64,000 nt of DNA. It comes from Cyclobacterium jeungdonense. GTDB lineage: Bacteria; Bacteroidota; Bacteroidia; Cytophagales; Cyclobacteriaceae. The stretch is from assembly GCF_010994275.1 (NCBI RefSeq), contig NZ_WMCD01000001.1, positions 558,001 to 622,000 of the forward strand. Reading direction: 5' to 3'. The position numbers and the translations under genes are program-made. The notes under the pieces are model-generated. The model searched no databases. It saw nothing but the letters and a program-made list of their open reading frames with translations, and was not told where the DNA came from. How positions within the stretch are numbered: the first letter of the stretch is position 1; every line of letters starts with the position of its first letter. This document shows positions 1-8,649 of the stretch, in pieces.

Positions 1-989
1 TCCCAATTGCTGGTTTTGGTGATTTTCTCCGTCAGTTTTTCCACGGCAGTAGTGATATCACCCACCACATTGAGCTGCGGAAAATATACGGGATCCAATT
101 CTGCCGGAGCAAAGTTCACATGGATCACCTTTTTACCGCCGTGTTTCATAAAGAAGGGCGGTTTCTCTATCACATCGTGCCCCACATTGATGATCAGGTC
201 CGATTCGTCAAGGGCTGCATGCAGGAAATCGTTGCTGGACAGGGCGGCGGTTCCCAGGTATTGGGGATGACGCTCGTCAATCACTCCTTTGCCCATTTGG
301 GTGGTGAAAAAATAAATACCGGTCTCATCTACAAAATCTGCCAAGGCATCGCAAGTTACTTTGCGGTTGGCTCCGGCCCCAATCAGCAATAAAGGCATTT
401 TAGCCTGTTTGATCATGGTGACGGCAGCCTCTATGGCCCTATCATCCGGTTTGGGCATGATATGGCCAACCACGTCGAACACGGTATCTTCCGTCTCTTC
501 CTGGGCAATGTCTTCCGGTAATTCCAGGTGTACGGCACCGGGTCTTTCTTCGGTAGCCAGACGAAACGCTTCCCGAATATTGGAAGCGATTACGCTGCCA
601 TTAACAATCTGCTTGGTGTATTTGGTAATGGGACGCATCATGTCCACCACGTCAATGATCTGGAAACGGGCCTGCTTGCTTTTTTTGATGGGCTTTTGAC
701 CGGTAATCATCATCATGGGCATGGCGCCTAACTGGGCATAGGCAGCTGGAGTTACCAGGTTGGTGGCTCCGGGTCCAAGGGTAGCAAGACATACGCCCGG
801 TTTGCCGGTTAATCTTCCGTAGGTAGCCGCCATGAAACCAGCTCCCTGTTCGTGCCGGGTAAGGATCAGACGAATGGAAGACGTACTCAAGGACTCCAGC
901 AGGTCCAGGTTTTCTTCGCCTGGAACGCCAAAAATATATTCCACCCCTTCCTTTTCCAGGGCTTTGACAAATAAATCGGATGCTTTCAT
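1..989 (-). CDS. Acetolactate synthase large subunit-like thiamine-diphosphate enzyme (3' end cut off)
   Basis: This is the N-terminal ~329 residues of a ThDP-dependent enzyme of the acetolactate synthase/pyruvate oxidase superfamily; the gene runs off the left edge. The protein opens MKASDLFVKALEKEGVEYIF, followed by the PYR-domain catalytic glutamate in RHEQGAGFMA (about residue 47) and the CLATLGPGATNL segment typical of acetolactate synthases. The central Rossmann-like domain then begins (MPLLLIGAGANRK). The C-terminal domain that binds the cofactor pyrophosphate lies outside the window. Family members condense two pyruvates to acetolactate, but related decarboxylases and ligases look the same in this half, so the substrate is not settled. 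No small regulatory subunit gene is visible upstream. The start chosen is the first ATG giving the complete PYR domain. Confidence 0.85.
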   Translation of the reverse strand, partial: MKASDLFVKALEKEGVEYIFGVPGEENLDLLESLSTSSIRLILTRHEQGAGFMAATYGRLTGKPGVCLATLGPGATNLVTPAAYAQLGAMPMMMITGQKPIKKSKQARFQIIDVVDMMRPITKYTKQIVNGSVIASNIREAFRLATEERPGAVHLELPEDIAQEETEDTVFDVVGHIMPKPDDRAIEAAVTMIKQAKMPLLLIGAGANRKVTCDALADFVDETGIYFFTTQMGKGVIDERHPQYLGTAALSSNDFLHAALDESDLIINVGHDVIEKPPFFMKHGGKKVIHVNFAPAELDPVYFPQLNVVGDITTAVEKLTEKITKTSNW

Positions 990-1085
990 AAATAAAAATT
1001 GTAGTAGTGGATTAATTTAGGTGCAAATTTTATACTAATCTACCCTTTATGAATTTAAATACCGAATTTTATGTGCCACTTTGGC

Positions 1086-1260
1086 TTATAGTGGTTTCTT
1101 GATTTTTTCACTTTTTGCTGAAGCGCAAAAAATGACAAAAACCCTACCTGGGGCATTTTCAAATTCGAACACCTCCCTCACCGGCGCAAACGCATCCAGG
1201 TTTTGGATAATAAGTAACCTATTGAAATTTAGAATATTAAACGGGGTAAAGCGATTTTTT
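1086..1260 (-). pseudogene. Possible gene remnant or dispersed intergenic repeat
   Basis: On the minus strand a frame of roughly 55-60 codons with no ATG ends at a TAA at 1086-1088. Its last part reads like real protein (VREVFEFENAPGRVFVIF, then CASAKSEKIKKPL) and is far less AT-rich than its surroundings. There is no start codon, no partner gene and no family I can name. It may be the tail of a decayed gene or a copy of a repeat scattered between genes of this lineage. It could equally be chance. Confidence 0.25.
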
Positions 1261-1542
1261 CACCATAGAAAATGCAAAATACAGGGTTTAAAATTATCCT
1301 TACCTAATATTATGTTATTCAAAATTAAAAAACTGTTTTGTTAATTTTTAAAGTGAAATATACTGAAAAAAGTTTTATTACCCATTTTTTATCTATTACC
1401 TTTATTTCATCAGACAGCAATAAGATTAAAAGAAATTTTTGGAGTTTGAATCTTCGATTTTTTGGAGAAAGACAAGAAGGGTTGAATAGAAGGCAAGAAA
1501 TTGCCTATTGGTTAGTTGGTTATTTTTTAATGTAGGGTTTGT

Positions 1543-1580
1543 CCGGGGCTTCATGAACAATGAGGCTCCGGCATTTTTTT
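1543..1580 (+). terminator. Stem-loop with T-run, plus-strand intrinsic terminator
   Basis: A 12-bp stem (CCGGGGCTTCAT paired with ATGAGGCTCCGG, allowing two G-U pairs) closes a 5-base loop and is followed by CA and seven T residues. It faces plus-strand transcripts, yet no plus-strand gene is recognisable upstream, so it may end an unannotated small RNA. Confidence 0.6.
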
Positions 1581-1711
1581 GCTTTTAATCAAAGCCTGTC
1601 CCGAACAGAAAAGTGAATCAGGGACAGAAAACAGAGGAATATCGACTCAATTCGTTCCGGTATGGATAATATGCACGACAGCCACAAAGTATGACTTTTC
1701 AACATAAACGA

Positions 1712-2674
1712 TTAAAACCCATCCCGATATTGCCCTACCATCAAGGCATCCATAATTTTGGCCACTTCTGTCGGAGTGGTCTTTTCGATCAGGTACTGTT
1801 GATTTGCTTCTTTATCCATTTCCCATGCATTGCTGCCATCTTCACTAACCAGGGCCTTGCCTCTGAGACTTAACTCCCAGTAGCTGTCAGGAGAGATAAG
1901 GTACAGCAAAATCGACTGGTCCCAGCTTTGTCTTCCAGCAAAGTCATTGAACAGTTTATACCCAAGGTAAACCGGGCTCTCGGTAGGAAGGGATTTTTTC
2001 AGGTAGGTACCTCCGGTGATGATTTCATTGCCAATTTCCCATCCCGAATAAATCACCCGGCCAGGCCAGCGGTTCACAGCTATTTTGGTGGATTCCGGAT
2101 CTGGCCGGTAAAAATTTGCTTCCTTGCCTTCGGGGAATCGCCCGCCCATACAGGCCCATAGTTTTACCTTTTTTTCAATCAATTGCAATCCGGAAAGTTC
2201 ACTGATGGCATCCGGAGTTGACTCGATTAAATGCCTGAGGTTGGTCAAATGCCCAATGGTCACAATAGTGACGCTGCTGTCGGGTTGTGACGCCAGTAGC
2301 CTTCGGTAAACTTGAGTGGCATCTTCAGCATCATTATATTCCTTAAGCCTGTGGGGGAAGGCCTGGCTCAGTGCCCTGGTGTATCTGGAAAAATCATTTA
2401 ACGGAATGCCTTTTTCAACGCCAATGGGAATGTCTGGGCGTTTAAAATAATGGTTGAGGACATCGGCACATTGAGGTGCAAAAAGGTCGTCACTGGTGAC
2501 GATGACACCTAGAATTTCTACCCGGTCATGATCTGCAAGCGTATGTAGCATGGCCAAAGCTCCTACATCGTCCACATCAGAATCCAGATCGGTATCCAGA
2601 ATAATTTTCTCAGTTTGAGCCAACGTAATTCCCGAAATAAAGCAAAGAAGGTAAAGAGAAAACCCGGTTTTCAT
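1712..2674 (-). CDS. Exported nucleoside hydrolase family protein
   Basis: This 320-residue protein belongs to the inosine/uridine-preferring nucleoside hydrolase family, which cleaves the N-glycosidic bond of ribonucleosides. An N-terminal signal peptide (MKTGFSLYLLCFISGITLAQ) is followed at once by the calcium-binding motif ILDTDLDSDVDDVGAL near residue 25, the hallmark of the fold. Further family features are VTIGHLTNL near residue 140 and the downstream acidic/aromatic substrate loop. The start codon overlaps the stop of the CHT1-like symporter gene by four bases, so the two are translationally coupled and the hydrolase belongs to the choline operon. Its role there is unclear; a periplasmic hydrolase acting on a choline-linked or other ribosyl compound is possible but unproven. 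Length is normal for the family. Confidence 0.85.
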   Translation of the reverse strand: MKTGFSLYLLCFISGITLAQTEKIILDTDLDSDVDDVGALAMLHTLADHDRVEILGVIVTSDDLFAPQCADVLNHYFKRPDIPIGVEKGIPLNDFSRYTRALSQAFPHRLKEYNDAEDATQVYRRLLASQPDSSVTIVTIGHLTNLRHLIESTPDAISELSGLQLIEKKVKLWACMGGRFPEGKEANFYRPDPESTKIAVNRWPGRVIYSGWEIGNEIITGGTYLKKSLPTESPVYLGYKLFNDFAGRQSWDQSILLYLISPDSYWELSLRGKALVSEDGSNAWEMDKEANQQYLIEKTTPTEVAKIMDALMVGQYRDGF

Positions 2675-4155
2675 GATTTTTCAGTGTTCAATTTAGTTTG
2701 TTTCGAGCCGGATCCTTGCGGGGTTAGAAGAGAAACGACGATTATGGTAAGCAGACTGGCCAGCATGGCAAAGGTACGGAAAGGGAATTGTAACCCTTCT
2801 ATTGGATCATTCATGGGGTAGGGGAGAAAAGGTTCGATTCCGAAAATTGGCTCTCCACCGCCAAATCGCAATACCAAACCAACCAAAATCCCGGCGATGG
2901 CCCCATAGTGGTTGCTACTCTTAAAATATAGGGCCAAAACCAACTGTGGAAACAGGATGACATAGACCAGATCTGCACAGAGGTACCAAAGTTCGTATAC
3001 ACTTTTCAGGGTCAGGGCAAGCCAGGTAGCCACCGATCCGATTCCTAGAATGGCCCATCGGATGGTGTTTTTGATCTGTTTGTCGGTGCATCCCGGACGG
3101 AGCAGGGGCCGGTACAGGTTCCAGGTAAACATGGAGGCAGCCGAGAGCACCGAGGAATCCACGGAGGACATGACTGCCGCTGCCACGGCGCCGAGCCCCA
3201 GTGCTGCAATCAGCGGAGGGGTCATTTCCAAAAGAACGTAAGGCAGTACCATGGTCGCTTCCGGGGCTGCTCCCAACGAAGAATTGCTCCAGTCAAATCC
3301 CACACCAGCCAGGCCGATAAGTACGGCAGGGATGGCCATTAGCGCACAACAAATCCCCCCATAGATGGAAAGCCGAACGGCTGACCGGTCCGAACTCGAG
3401 GACAATACGCGTTGGAAATAGACCTGCCAGGGAATGCCTCCCATAATGAGCAGCAGCGCAAAATCCAACCATACCCAAATACCATTTCCCCAGGCAGGGT
3501 CGTTGCCGGTAAAGGCCTCCAGGGAAGGAAAAATCTGAAACCCATGACTTATGGTTTGATCGTATATTTCCAATGCCTGATCCATTCCGCCGATTTTATC
3601 CAATGCAAATGGAATGCTGATGCCCAGGCCAATGATGATAAAAACCAGCTGCACCACATCGGTATAGGCCACAGACCAAAGTCCGCCTAGCATGGTATAG
3701 CCTACGGCGATAGCTGCAGAAACCAAAATGGAGGTTTCAAGATCCAGTCCGAAAATCGTGGCAAACGTGATTCCCAGCGCAGCCAAAATAGCCGCACTCC
3801 AGAATATTTCCCCGATCAGGGCAGGGATAAAAAGGATGGCGGCGGTTTTTTTTCCGTATTTATTTTCAAATACATCGATGAAGGTAGTAAATCCGAAGCT
3901 CCGGATTTTACGGGCAAAGAACAAGCCTCCGAGAATCAGACTCAGGGCATAACCCCAGGGAGCCTGGGCCCATACCAGACCACGGGCGCTATCGAAAACT
4001 GCCTCGCTGGTACCGATAATATATCCACCACCCACCCAGGTAGCAGTCATGGTAAAAATACCTATCCATGCCGGCATCTTTCGTCCCGCCAGTAACATTC
4101 CCTGGGAAGTTTGATCACCCGATTCCTTTCTGCTGGCATAATAGCCCGTGAGCAA
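2671..4155 (-). CDS. Sodium:solute symporter resembling the high-affinity choline transporter CHT1
   Basis: This is a member of the sodium:solute symporter family (LeuT fold, about 13 membrane segments) of roughly 494 residues. Several stretches match what I recall of animal SLC5A7/CHT1 almost word for word: FTMTATWVGGGYI, WAQAPWGYALSLILGGLFFA, LFIPALIGEIFW, AYTDVVQLVF, GGIPWQVYFQRVLSSSS, and VMSSVDSSVLSAASMF, whose aspartate is conserved in CHT1. Position between betB and a nucleoside hydrolase, downstream of betA, fits sodium-driven choline uptake feeding betaine synthesis. The listed start is a TTG that cuts the first membrane segment in half. The frame stays open back to the betB stop and encodes GIIVTVFFYLIILL, so translation probably begins further upstream at a non-ATG codon, perhaps ATC or ATT near 4190-4209. 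Confidence 0.88.
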   Translation of the reverse strand: MLTGYYASRKESGDQTSQGMLLAGRKMPAWIGIFTMTATWVGGGYIIGTSEAVFDSARGLVWAQAPWGYALSLILGGLFFARKIRSFGFTTFIDVFENKYGKKTAAILFIPALIGEIFWSAAILAALGITFATIFGLDLETSILVSAAIAVGYTMLGGLWSVAYTDVVQLVFIIIGLGISIPFALDKIGGMDQALEIYDQTISHGFQIFPSLEAFTGNDPAWGNGIWVWLDFALLLIMGGIPWQVYFQRVLSSSSDRSAVRLSIYGGICCALMAIPAVLIGLAGVGFDWSNSSLGAAPEATMVLPYVLLEMTPPLIAALGLGAVAAAVMSSVDSSVLSAASMFTWNLYRPLLRPGCTDKQIKNTIRWAILGIGSVATWLALTLKSVYELWYLCADLVYVILFPQLVLALYFKSSNHYGAIAGILVGLVLRFGGGEPIFGIEPFLPYPMNDPIEGLQFPFRTFAMLASLLTIIVVSLLTPQGSGSKQTKLNTEKS

Positions 4156-4221
4156 AATGATCAGGTAAAAAAAAACGGTGACGATAATGCCTAGGCTTGT
4201 GGTATCGATAGTTGTAAGAGT

Positions 4222-5697
4222 TTATTTCCCGAACCAGTTTAGGGGTTGGGGGTTGAAATTTTGATAGACATGCTTGATCTCCTGAAATTCTTCCAGGCCA
4301 TTGGTACCGAGTTCTCTGCCCAGTCCGGATTGTTTGTATCCTCCCCAGGGGGCCTGGGTAAAGTAAACGTTAAAGTCATTCACCCATACGGTTCCAAACC
4401 GTAGGGCTTTAGAAACTCTGGAAATCCGGTCCGGATCTTTGGACCAAAACCCTCCAGATAAGCCATAAATGGTATTGTTGGCTCGCTGAATAGCTTCCTT
4501 TTCAGAGTCAAACTTCTCTACATGCACCACGGGGCCGAAAATTTCTTCCTGAACGATGCGCATTCCTGAGGTACAGCCAGTTATAAGGGTAGGCTCGTAA
4601 AAGAAACCCTGACTGAATTCAGATCCTTGCGGTCTTTTGCCCCCACAGACCAGATGCGCCCCTTCCCGGATGGCAGTCTGTACGTGATTTTCTACTTTTT
4701 TCAACTGATCTGCGGAAATGAGTGGCCCCATTTGGGTGGTATCCTTCATTCCGTCACCGAGTCGAATATTGCGGATTCTGGTTTCGAGACGTTCAACTAC
4801 CGCATCGTGGATAGCGGCTTGTACCATTACCCGGGTTCCGGCCGAACAGATTTGTCCGGCGTGAAAAAAAACTCCGTTCAGGATAAAATCAATGGCAGTT
4901 TCCCAGTCCCCGTCTTCAAACAAGATGTGTGGGTTTTTGCCTCCCAGCTCAAGGGCTACTTTTTTTACATTCCCGGCAGCCGCCTGCATGATTTTTTTGC
5001 CCGTTACCACGCCACCGGTAAAGGAAATCATGTCCACCTCATGGCTTTCCGCCAATTCGGCCCCAACGGTGGCACCCGGTCCGGTAACAATATTGATAAC
5101 CCCTTTTGGAAAGCCTACTTTATCTGCCAGTCGGGTCCATTCCAGGGTGCTTAAAGGCGTGAGTTCGCTGGGCTTGATTACCAGCGTGCAGCCGGCAGCT
5201 AGCGCAGGAGCGATTTTCCAGGCTGCCTGTAGCAGAGGGTAATTCCAGGGACAAATCATGCCCACCACACCTACCGGTTCTTTTTCCAGCCGGCTATGAC
5301 TGTGAGGATTGGGACTAGCTATGACTTCTCCCGCATGTTTGTCTGCCAGGCCTCCATAATAGCGAAAGATGCCGGCAATGTCATCCATGTCCCAAAGACT
5401 CTCAGTGTAGGTTTTACCAGTATTTAGCGTTTCCAGTTTGGCTAATTTCTCCTTATTCGCAGCGATAAGATCACCCAATTCATAGAGCATCTTTCCCCGC
5501 TCTGGGGCAGGCATCTGGCTCCAGCTTTCTTCCTGGAATGCTTTCCGCGCACTTAGTATAGCTGCCCGGGCGTCGGTTCGGTCTCCCTCAGCGACGAGAG
5601 CAATTGGCTTTTGATCAAAAGGATTGATGATGGTTCGCTGGTTTCCAGCTTGCGCCGTGACCCAGGAGCCATCAATAAAAAAGGGTTGTATATCCAT
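4222..5697 (-). CDS. betB: Betaine-aldehyde dehydrogenase
   Basis: This 491-residue NAD(P)-dependent aldehyde dehydrogenase would oxidise betaine aldehyde to glycine betaine. The family motifs are all present: the PWNYPLLQAAWKIAPALAAG segment of the nucleotide-binding domain, SFTGGVVTGKKI, the general base glutamate in ALELGGKNP (about residue 250), the catalytic cysteine in GQICSAGTR (about residue 284), and EEIFGPVV. The ends (FIDGSWVTA and the final PQPLNWFGK) resemble Bacillus GbsA as I remember it. Its ATG shares one base with the betA stop codon (TAATG), so the two are translationally coupled. The adjacent choline dehydrogenase and choline-type transporter make the substrate assignment stronger than the sequence alone would. 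Confidence 0.92.
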   Translation of the reverse strand: MDIQPFFIDGSWVTAQAGNQRTIINPFDQKPIALVAEGDRTDARAAILSARKAFQEESWSQMPAPERGKMLYELGDLIAANKEKLAKLETLNTGKTYTESLWDMDDIAGIFRYYGGLADKHAGEVIASPNPHSHSRLEKEPVGVVGMICPWNYPLLQAAWKIAPALAAGCTLVIKPSELTPLSTLEWTRLADKVGFPKGVINIVTGPGATVGAELAESHEVDMISFTGGVVTGKKIMQAAAGNVKKVALELGGKNPHILFEDGDWETAIDFILNGVFFHAGQICSAGTRVMVQAAIHDAVVERLETRIRNIRLGDGMKDTTQMGPLISADQLKKVENHVQTAIREGAHLVCGGKRPQGSEFSQGFFYEPTLITGCTSGMRIVQEEIFGPVVHVEKFDSEKEAIQRANNTIYGLSGGFWSKDPDRISRVSKALRFGTVWVNDFNVYFTQAPWGGYKQSGLGRELGTNGLEEFQEIKHVYQNFNPQPLNWFGK

Positions 5698-7367
5698 TAA
5701 TGGGAAACTTGGTTTTTTTCCACTTCGGTTTTATGCGTGTAATAGGGAACCTGCTGTGGTGATTCGGAGCTGTTGCCCAATAAAATATCTGCTGCCTTTT
5801 CTGCAATCATGATTACCGGTGCATAGATATTGCCATTGGTAATGGCAGGCATTACGGAAGCATCCACCACACTCAGGTTTTCGATGCCATGAACGTTTAG
5901 ATTAGCATCCACTACAGACTGGTCGTCATACCCCATTTTACAGGTACAACTTGGATGGTAAGCGCTTTCGCCTTCCCTTGCCACAAAGTCAAGTATTTCT
6001 TCATCCGTTTCCACCGATGCGCCGGGAGAAAGTTCCTTTCCCCGCAATTCGTCAAAGGCCGGTTGATTCACAAGGTCTCGGGTACAGCGTATGGCCTCTA
6101 TCCACTCTTTCCTTTCCTGGTCGGTGGAAAGGTAATTGAACAAAATGCTGGGGTATTCTCCGGGATCGGAAGATTTTATCTTCACATGGCCCCGGACATC
6201 GGTATTCATGGGGCCCACATGAAGCTGAAAACCATGCCCTTCGTTCGGGGCGGAACCGTCGTAGCGGATAGCAATAGGAAGGAAATGGTATTGCAGGTTG
6301 GGATAGGAGACATCCTCGTTGCCGCGAATGAAACCCCCTGCTTCAAAGTGATTGCTAGCTCCGACACCTGTTTTATTGAAAAGCCATTCCAGGCCGATTT
6401 TTGGTTGGTTGTAAAATTTTAAGGAGGGGTAGAGGCTGACCGGTTTCTTGGCAGCCCACTGCACGTATACCTCCAGGTGATCTTGAAGGTTTTCGCCGAC
6501 CCCTTTGAGGTCCGCTACCACCGGAATGCCCAGTTTTTTCAGTTCAGCACCGTTACCGATGCCAGATAACTGAAGAACCTGGGGGGAATTGATTGCTCCT
6601 CCGCTACATATTATTTTCTCACCATAGACCTTATGGGTTTTGCCGCCTTTTACGAATTCAACTCCAATGGCACGGTTACCTTCAAACAGAATGCGGGAAA
6701 CAGTGGATTTTAGGGAAATACTGAGGTTTTTACGGTCTTTTACCGGATGAATGTATGCCCTGGCTGCATTCCAGCGCTTTCCTTTATAAATGGTTGCGTC
6801 AAATTTACCAAAACCTTCTTGCTGATACCCGTTCACATCATCTGTAAGGGGATAGCCAGCTTGTTGAACGGATTCAAAAAAGGCATCAAACAGCGGATTG
6901 TCGCATTTTGGCGTGGTCAGGTGCAAAGGACCTCCTTCTCCACGGTAATCATTGCCTCCGATCAAGCGGTTTTCCATGCGCTTGAAGTAAGGCAGGCAAT
7001 GGGCGTATCCCCAATCTTCTAAGCCATCCATTGCGGCCCATTTTTCAAAATCCAACGCATTGCCTCGGATATAAATCATGCCATTGATACAACTGGAGCC
7101 TCCCAGCACTTTGCCTCTGGGTTGGTAGATTCGGCGGTTATGCATGTAGGGTTCTGGGTCGGAAGAGTAGCCCCAATTGTAAAAATTGTTAGAAAGTGGG
7201 TAGGTAAGGGCAGCCGGCATGTGAATCCGGAAATCCCAGGCATGGTCCATCCTTCCTGCTTCTATGACGAGAACGTTGTTTTCAGGGTCTTTACTTAGTC
7301 TATTGGCTAATACGCTTCCGGCAGAGCCGCCGCCAATAATGATAAAATCATAGGTGTTTTTCGACAT
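5697..7367 (-). CDS. betA: Choline dehydrogenase (GMC flavoprotein oxidoreductase)
   Basis: This 556-residue FAD enzyme of the glucose-methanol-choline family catalyses choline to betaine aldehyde. The N-terminal dinucleotide-binding motif DFIIIGGGSAGSVLANRLS is followed by the GMC signature GGSSCINGMIYIRGN (about residue 90), the second signature GAINSPQVLQLSGIG (about residue 255), and a C-terminal catalytic region with YHPSCTCKMG and the closing histidine/asparagine segment VVDASVMPAITNGN. The SCTCKMG variant is typical of BetA-like enzymes. It leads the operon betA-betB-transporter-nucleoside hydrolase; no BetI-type repressor is visible. GMC enzymes can oxidise other alcohols, but neighbours argue for choline. 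Confidence 0.92.
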   Translation of the reverse strand: MSKNTYDFIIIGGGSAGSVLANRLSKDPENNVLVIEAGRMDHAWDFRIHMPAALTYPLSNNFYNWGYSSDPEPYMHNRRIYQPRGKVLGGSSCINGMIYIRGNALDFEKWAAMDGLEDWGYAHCLPYFKRMENRLIGGNDYRGEGGPLHLTTPKCDNPLFDAFFESVQQAGYPLTDDVNGYQQEGFGKFDATIYKGKRWNAARAYIHPVKDRKNLSISLKSTVSRILFEGNRAIGVEFVKGGKTHKVYGEKIICSGGAINSPQVLQLSGIGNGAELKKLGIPVVADLKGVGENLQDHLEVYVQWAAKKPVSLYPSLKFYNQPKIGLEWLFNKTGVGASNHFEAGGFIRGNEDVSYPNLQYHFLPIAIRYDGSAPNEGHGFQLHVGPMNTDVRGHVKIKSSDPGEYPSILFNYLSTDQERKEWIEAIRCTRDLVNQPAFDELRGKELSPGASVETDEEILDFVAREGESAYHPSCTCKMGYDDQSVVDANLNVHGIENLSVVDASVMPAITNGNIYAPVIMIAEKAADILLGNSSESPQQVPYYTHKTEVEKNQVSH

Positions 7368-7448
7368 TGTTTATTTTTTCTGCAACTATCCGATTCTGAT
7401 TTTCCTGTTGCTCTCACTCCAGGGTTTTCCGTGCTCAAGCGAACCTGA

Positions 7449-8576
7449 TTAGTTAGCTGATGGAACGATCTTCACGATACCTTTTCCTTCAATTCCGGCA
7501 TAAATGTAGCCATCCGGTCCCATTACTACATTTCGGACCCTGCCCATTCCATCGATGATTTTTTCTCTTTTGGTTACTTCATCGCCATCGAGTGTAAGTT
7601 TTTCCAGGTAGGCAAAGCTTAAAGAGCCTACCAATAAATCTCCTTGCCATTCCGGATAACGGTCGCCGGTCACTACAGCAAATCCACTGGGAGCAATGGA
7701 AGGTACCCAATAATAAAGCGGTTGCTCCATGCCAGGTTTGGAAGTTTCCTCTGTAAGGATGGTTCCGTTGTAATTGATGCCATAGGAAATTTCTGGCCAA
7801 CCGAAGTTCGCCCCTTTTTTGACCACGTTGATTTCATCGCCACCGCGGGGACCGTGTTCGTGAACCCATATTTCTCCTGACTCAGGATGTACAATCATTC
7901 CCTGCGGATTTCGATGACCATAGGAATAAATGGCCTTTTTTGCTCCGGTGGAGTTTACAAACGGATTGTCCGTCGGTACCTGGCCGTCATCGTGCAATCG
8001 ATATACTTTTCCACCGTCACGGGTGATGTCCTGCGGGTTTTCGTCCCGATTACCCCTTTCACCAATGGTAAAAAACAAATATCCATCCTTATCAAATACA
8101 ATTCTGGACCCATAATGCTGGCCAGCTTCGGTATTAGGGGTAGCTTTGTAAATCACTTCCTGATTGGTCAGGCGATTGCCCTCTAACTTTGCGCGACTGA
8201 TCGCCGTGTGCGCACCGTCTCCCGGACCTTCTTCCGAGGAATAGGAAAGATATATCCAGCCGTTGCTAGCATAATCCGGGTGTAGCTCAATATCGAGCAA
8301 GCCTCCTTGTCCCTTGGCACGTACCTCAGGTACGCCGCTAATTTCAGTTTTTTCACCATTTTTAAAATGGATTAGTTCTCCCGAACGTTCTGTGATCAGC
8401 AGGCTGCCATCCGGCAAAAATGCCATTCCCCAGGGTAATTTCAGATCGTCGACTACCGTTTCGACGGTGTAGTTGTCCCATTCAGGGTCAGTTACTTCAG
8501 GTCCATTGGGTGGTGTCTGCCCCATGCAGGCCACGTAAAGGCTGGTCATCAGTATGGAAAGAAAGAGTGATTTCAT
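7449..8576 (-). CDS. PQQ-dependent aldose sugar dehydrogenase-like protein, exported
   Basis: This 375-residue protein belongs to the soluble PQQ-dependent glucose/sorbosone dehydrogenase family, a six-bladed beta-propeller that oxidises aldoses in the periplasm. After a signal peptide (MKSLFLSILMTSLYVACMGQ, possibly a lipoprotein with a loose lipobox) come the family motifs: LKLPWGMAFLPDGSLLITER, GQGGLLDIELHP, the probable catalytic histidine in EAGQHYGSR, YGHRNPQG, EHGPRGGDEIN and GANFGWPEISYG. The length matches the YliI/Asd group. It precedes betA by about 80 bases on the same strand and may be cotranscribed, but no functional link to betaine synthesis is evident. No PQQ-synthesis genes lie nearby. 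Confidence 0.87.
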   Translation of the reverse strand: MKSLFLSILMTSLYVACMGQTPPNGPEVTDPEWDNYTVETVVDDLKLPWGMAFLPDGSLLITERSGELIHFKNGEKTEISGVPEVRAKGQGGLLDIELHPDYASNGWIYLSYSSEEGPGDGAHTAISRAKLEGNRLTNQEVIYKATPNTEAGQHYGSRIVFDKDGYLFFTIGERGNRDENPQDITRDGGKVYRLHDDGQVPTDNPFVNSTGAKKAIYSYGHRNPQGMIVHPESGEIWVHEHGPRGGDEINVVKKGANFGWPEISYGINYNGTILTEETSKPGMEQPLYYWVPSIAPSGFAVVTGDRYPEWQGDLLVGSLSFAYLEKLTLDGDEVTKREKIIDGMGRVRNVVMGPDGYIYAGIEGKGIVKIVPSAN

Positions 8577-8649
8577 ATAAGGAGTAATTTTGGTATATGC
8601 TAATTAAATAAAAGGTAAAATTACACTTAAAATAGCTCCTAAACAAGTT

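Larger units (their letters stand above)
990..1711. other. AT-rich intergenic region without a convincing gene
   Basis: About 720 bases separate the acetolactate-synthase-like gene from the end of the nucleoside hydrolase gene. Open frames here are short and lack family features. Two things stand out: a GC-richer island around 1140-1200 that is open on the minus strand with coding-like composition, and a strong stem-loop plus T-run at about 1543-1580 oriented for plus-strand transcripts. The left part must hold the promoter of the minus-strand synthase gene. Confidence 0.6.

Noticed and set aside
1081..1535. Two plus-strand open frames (87 and 65 residues) upstream of the orphan terminator
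   Set aside because: Composition follows the AT-rich background, there is no signal peptide or family motif, and they overlap each other in different frames; not supported as genes.
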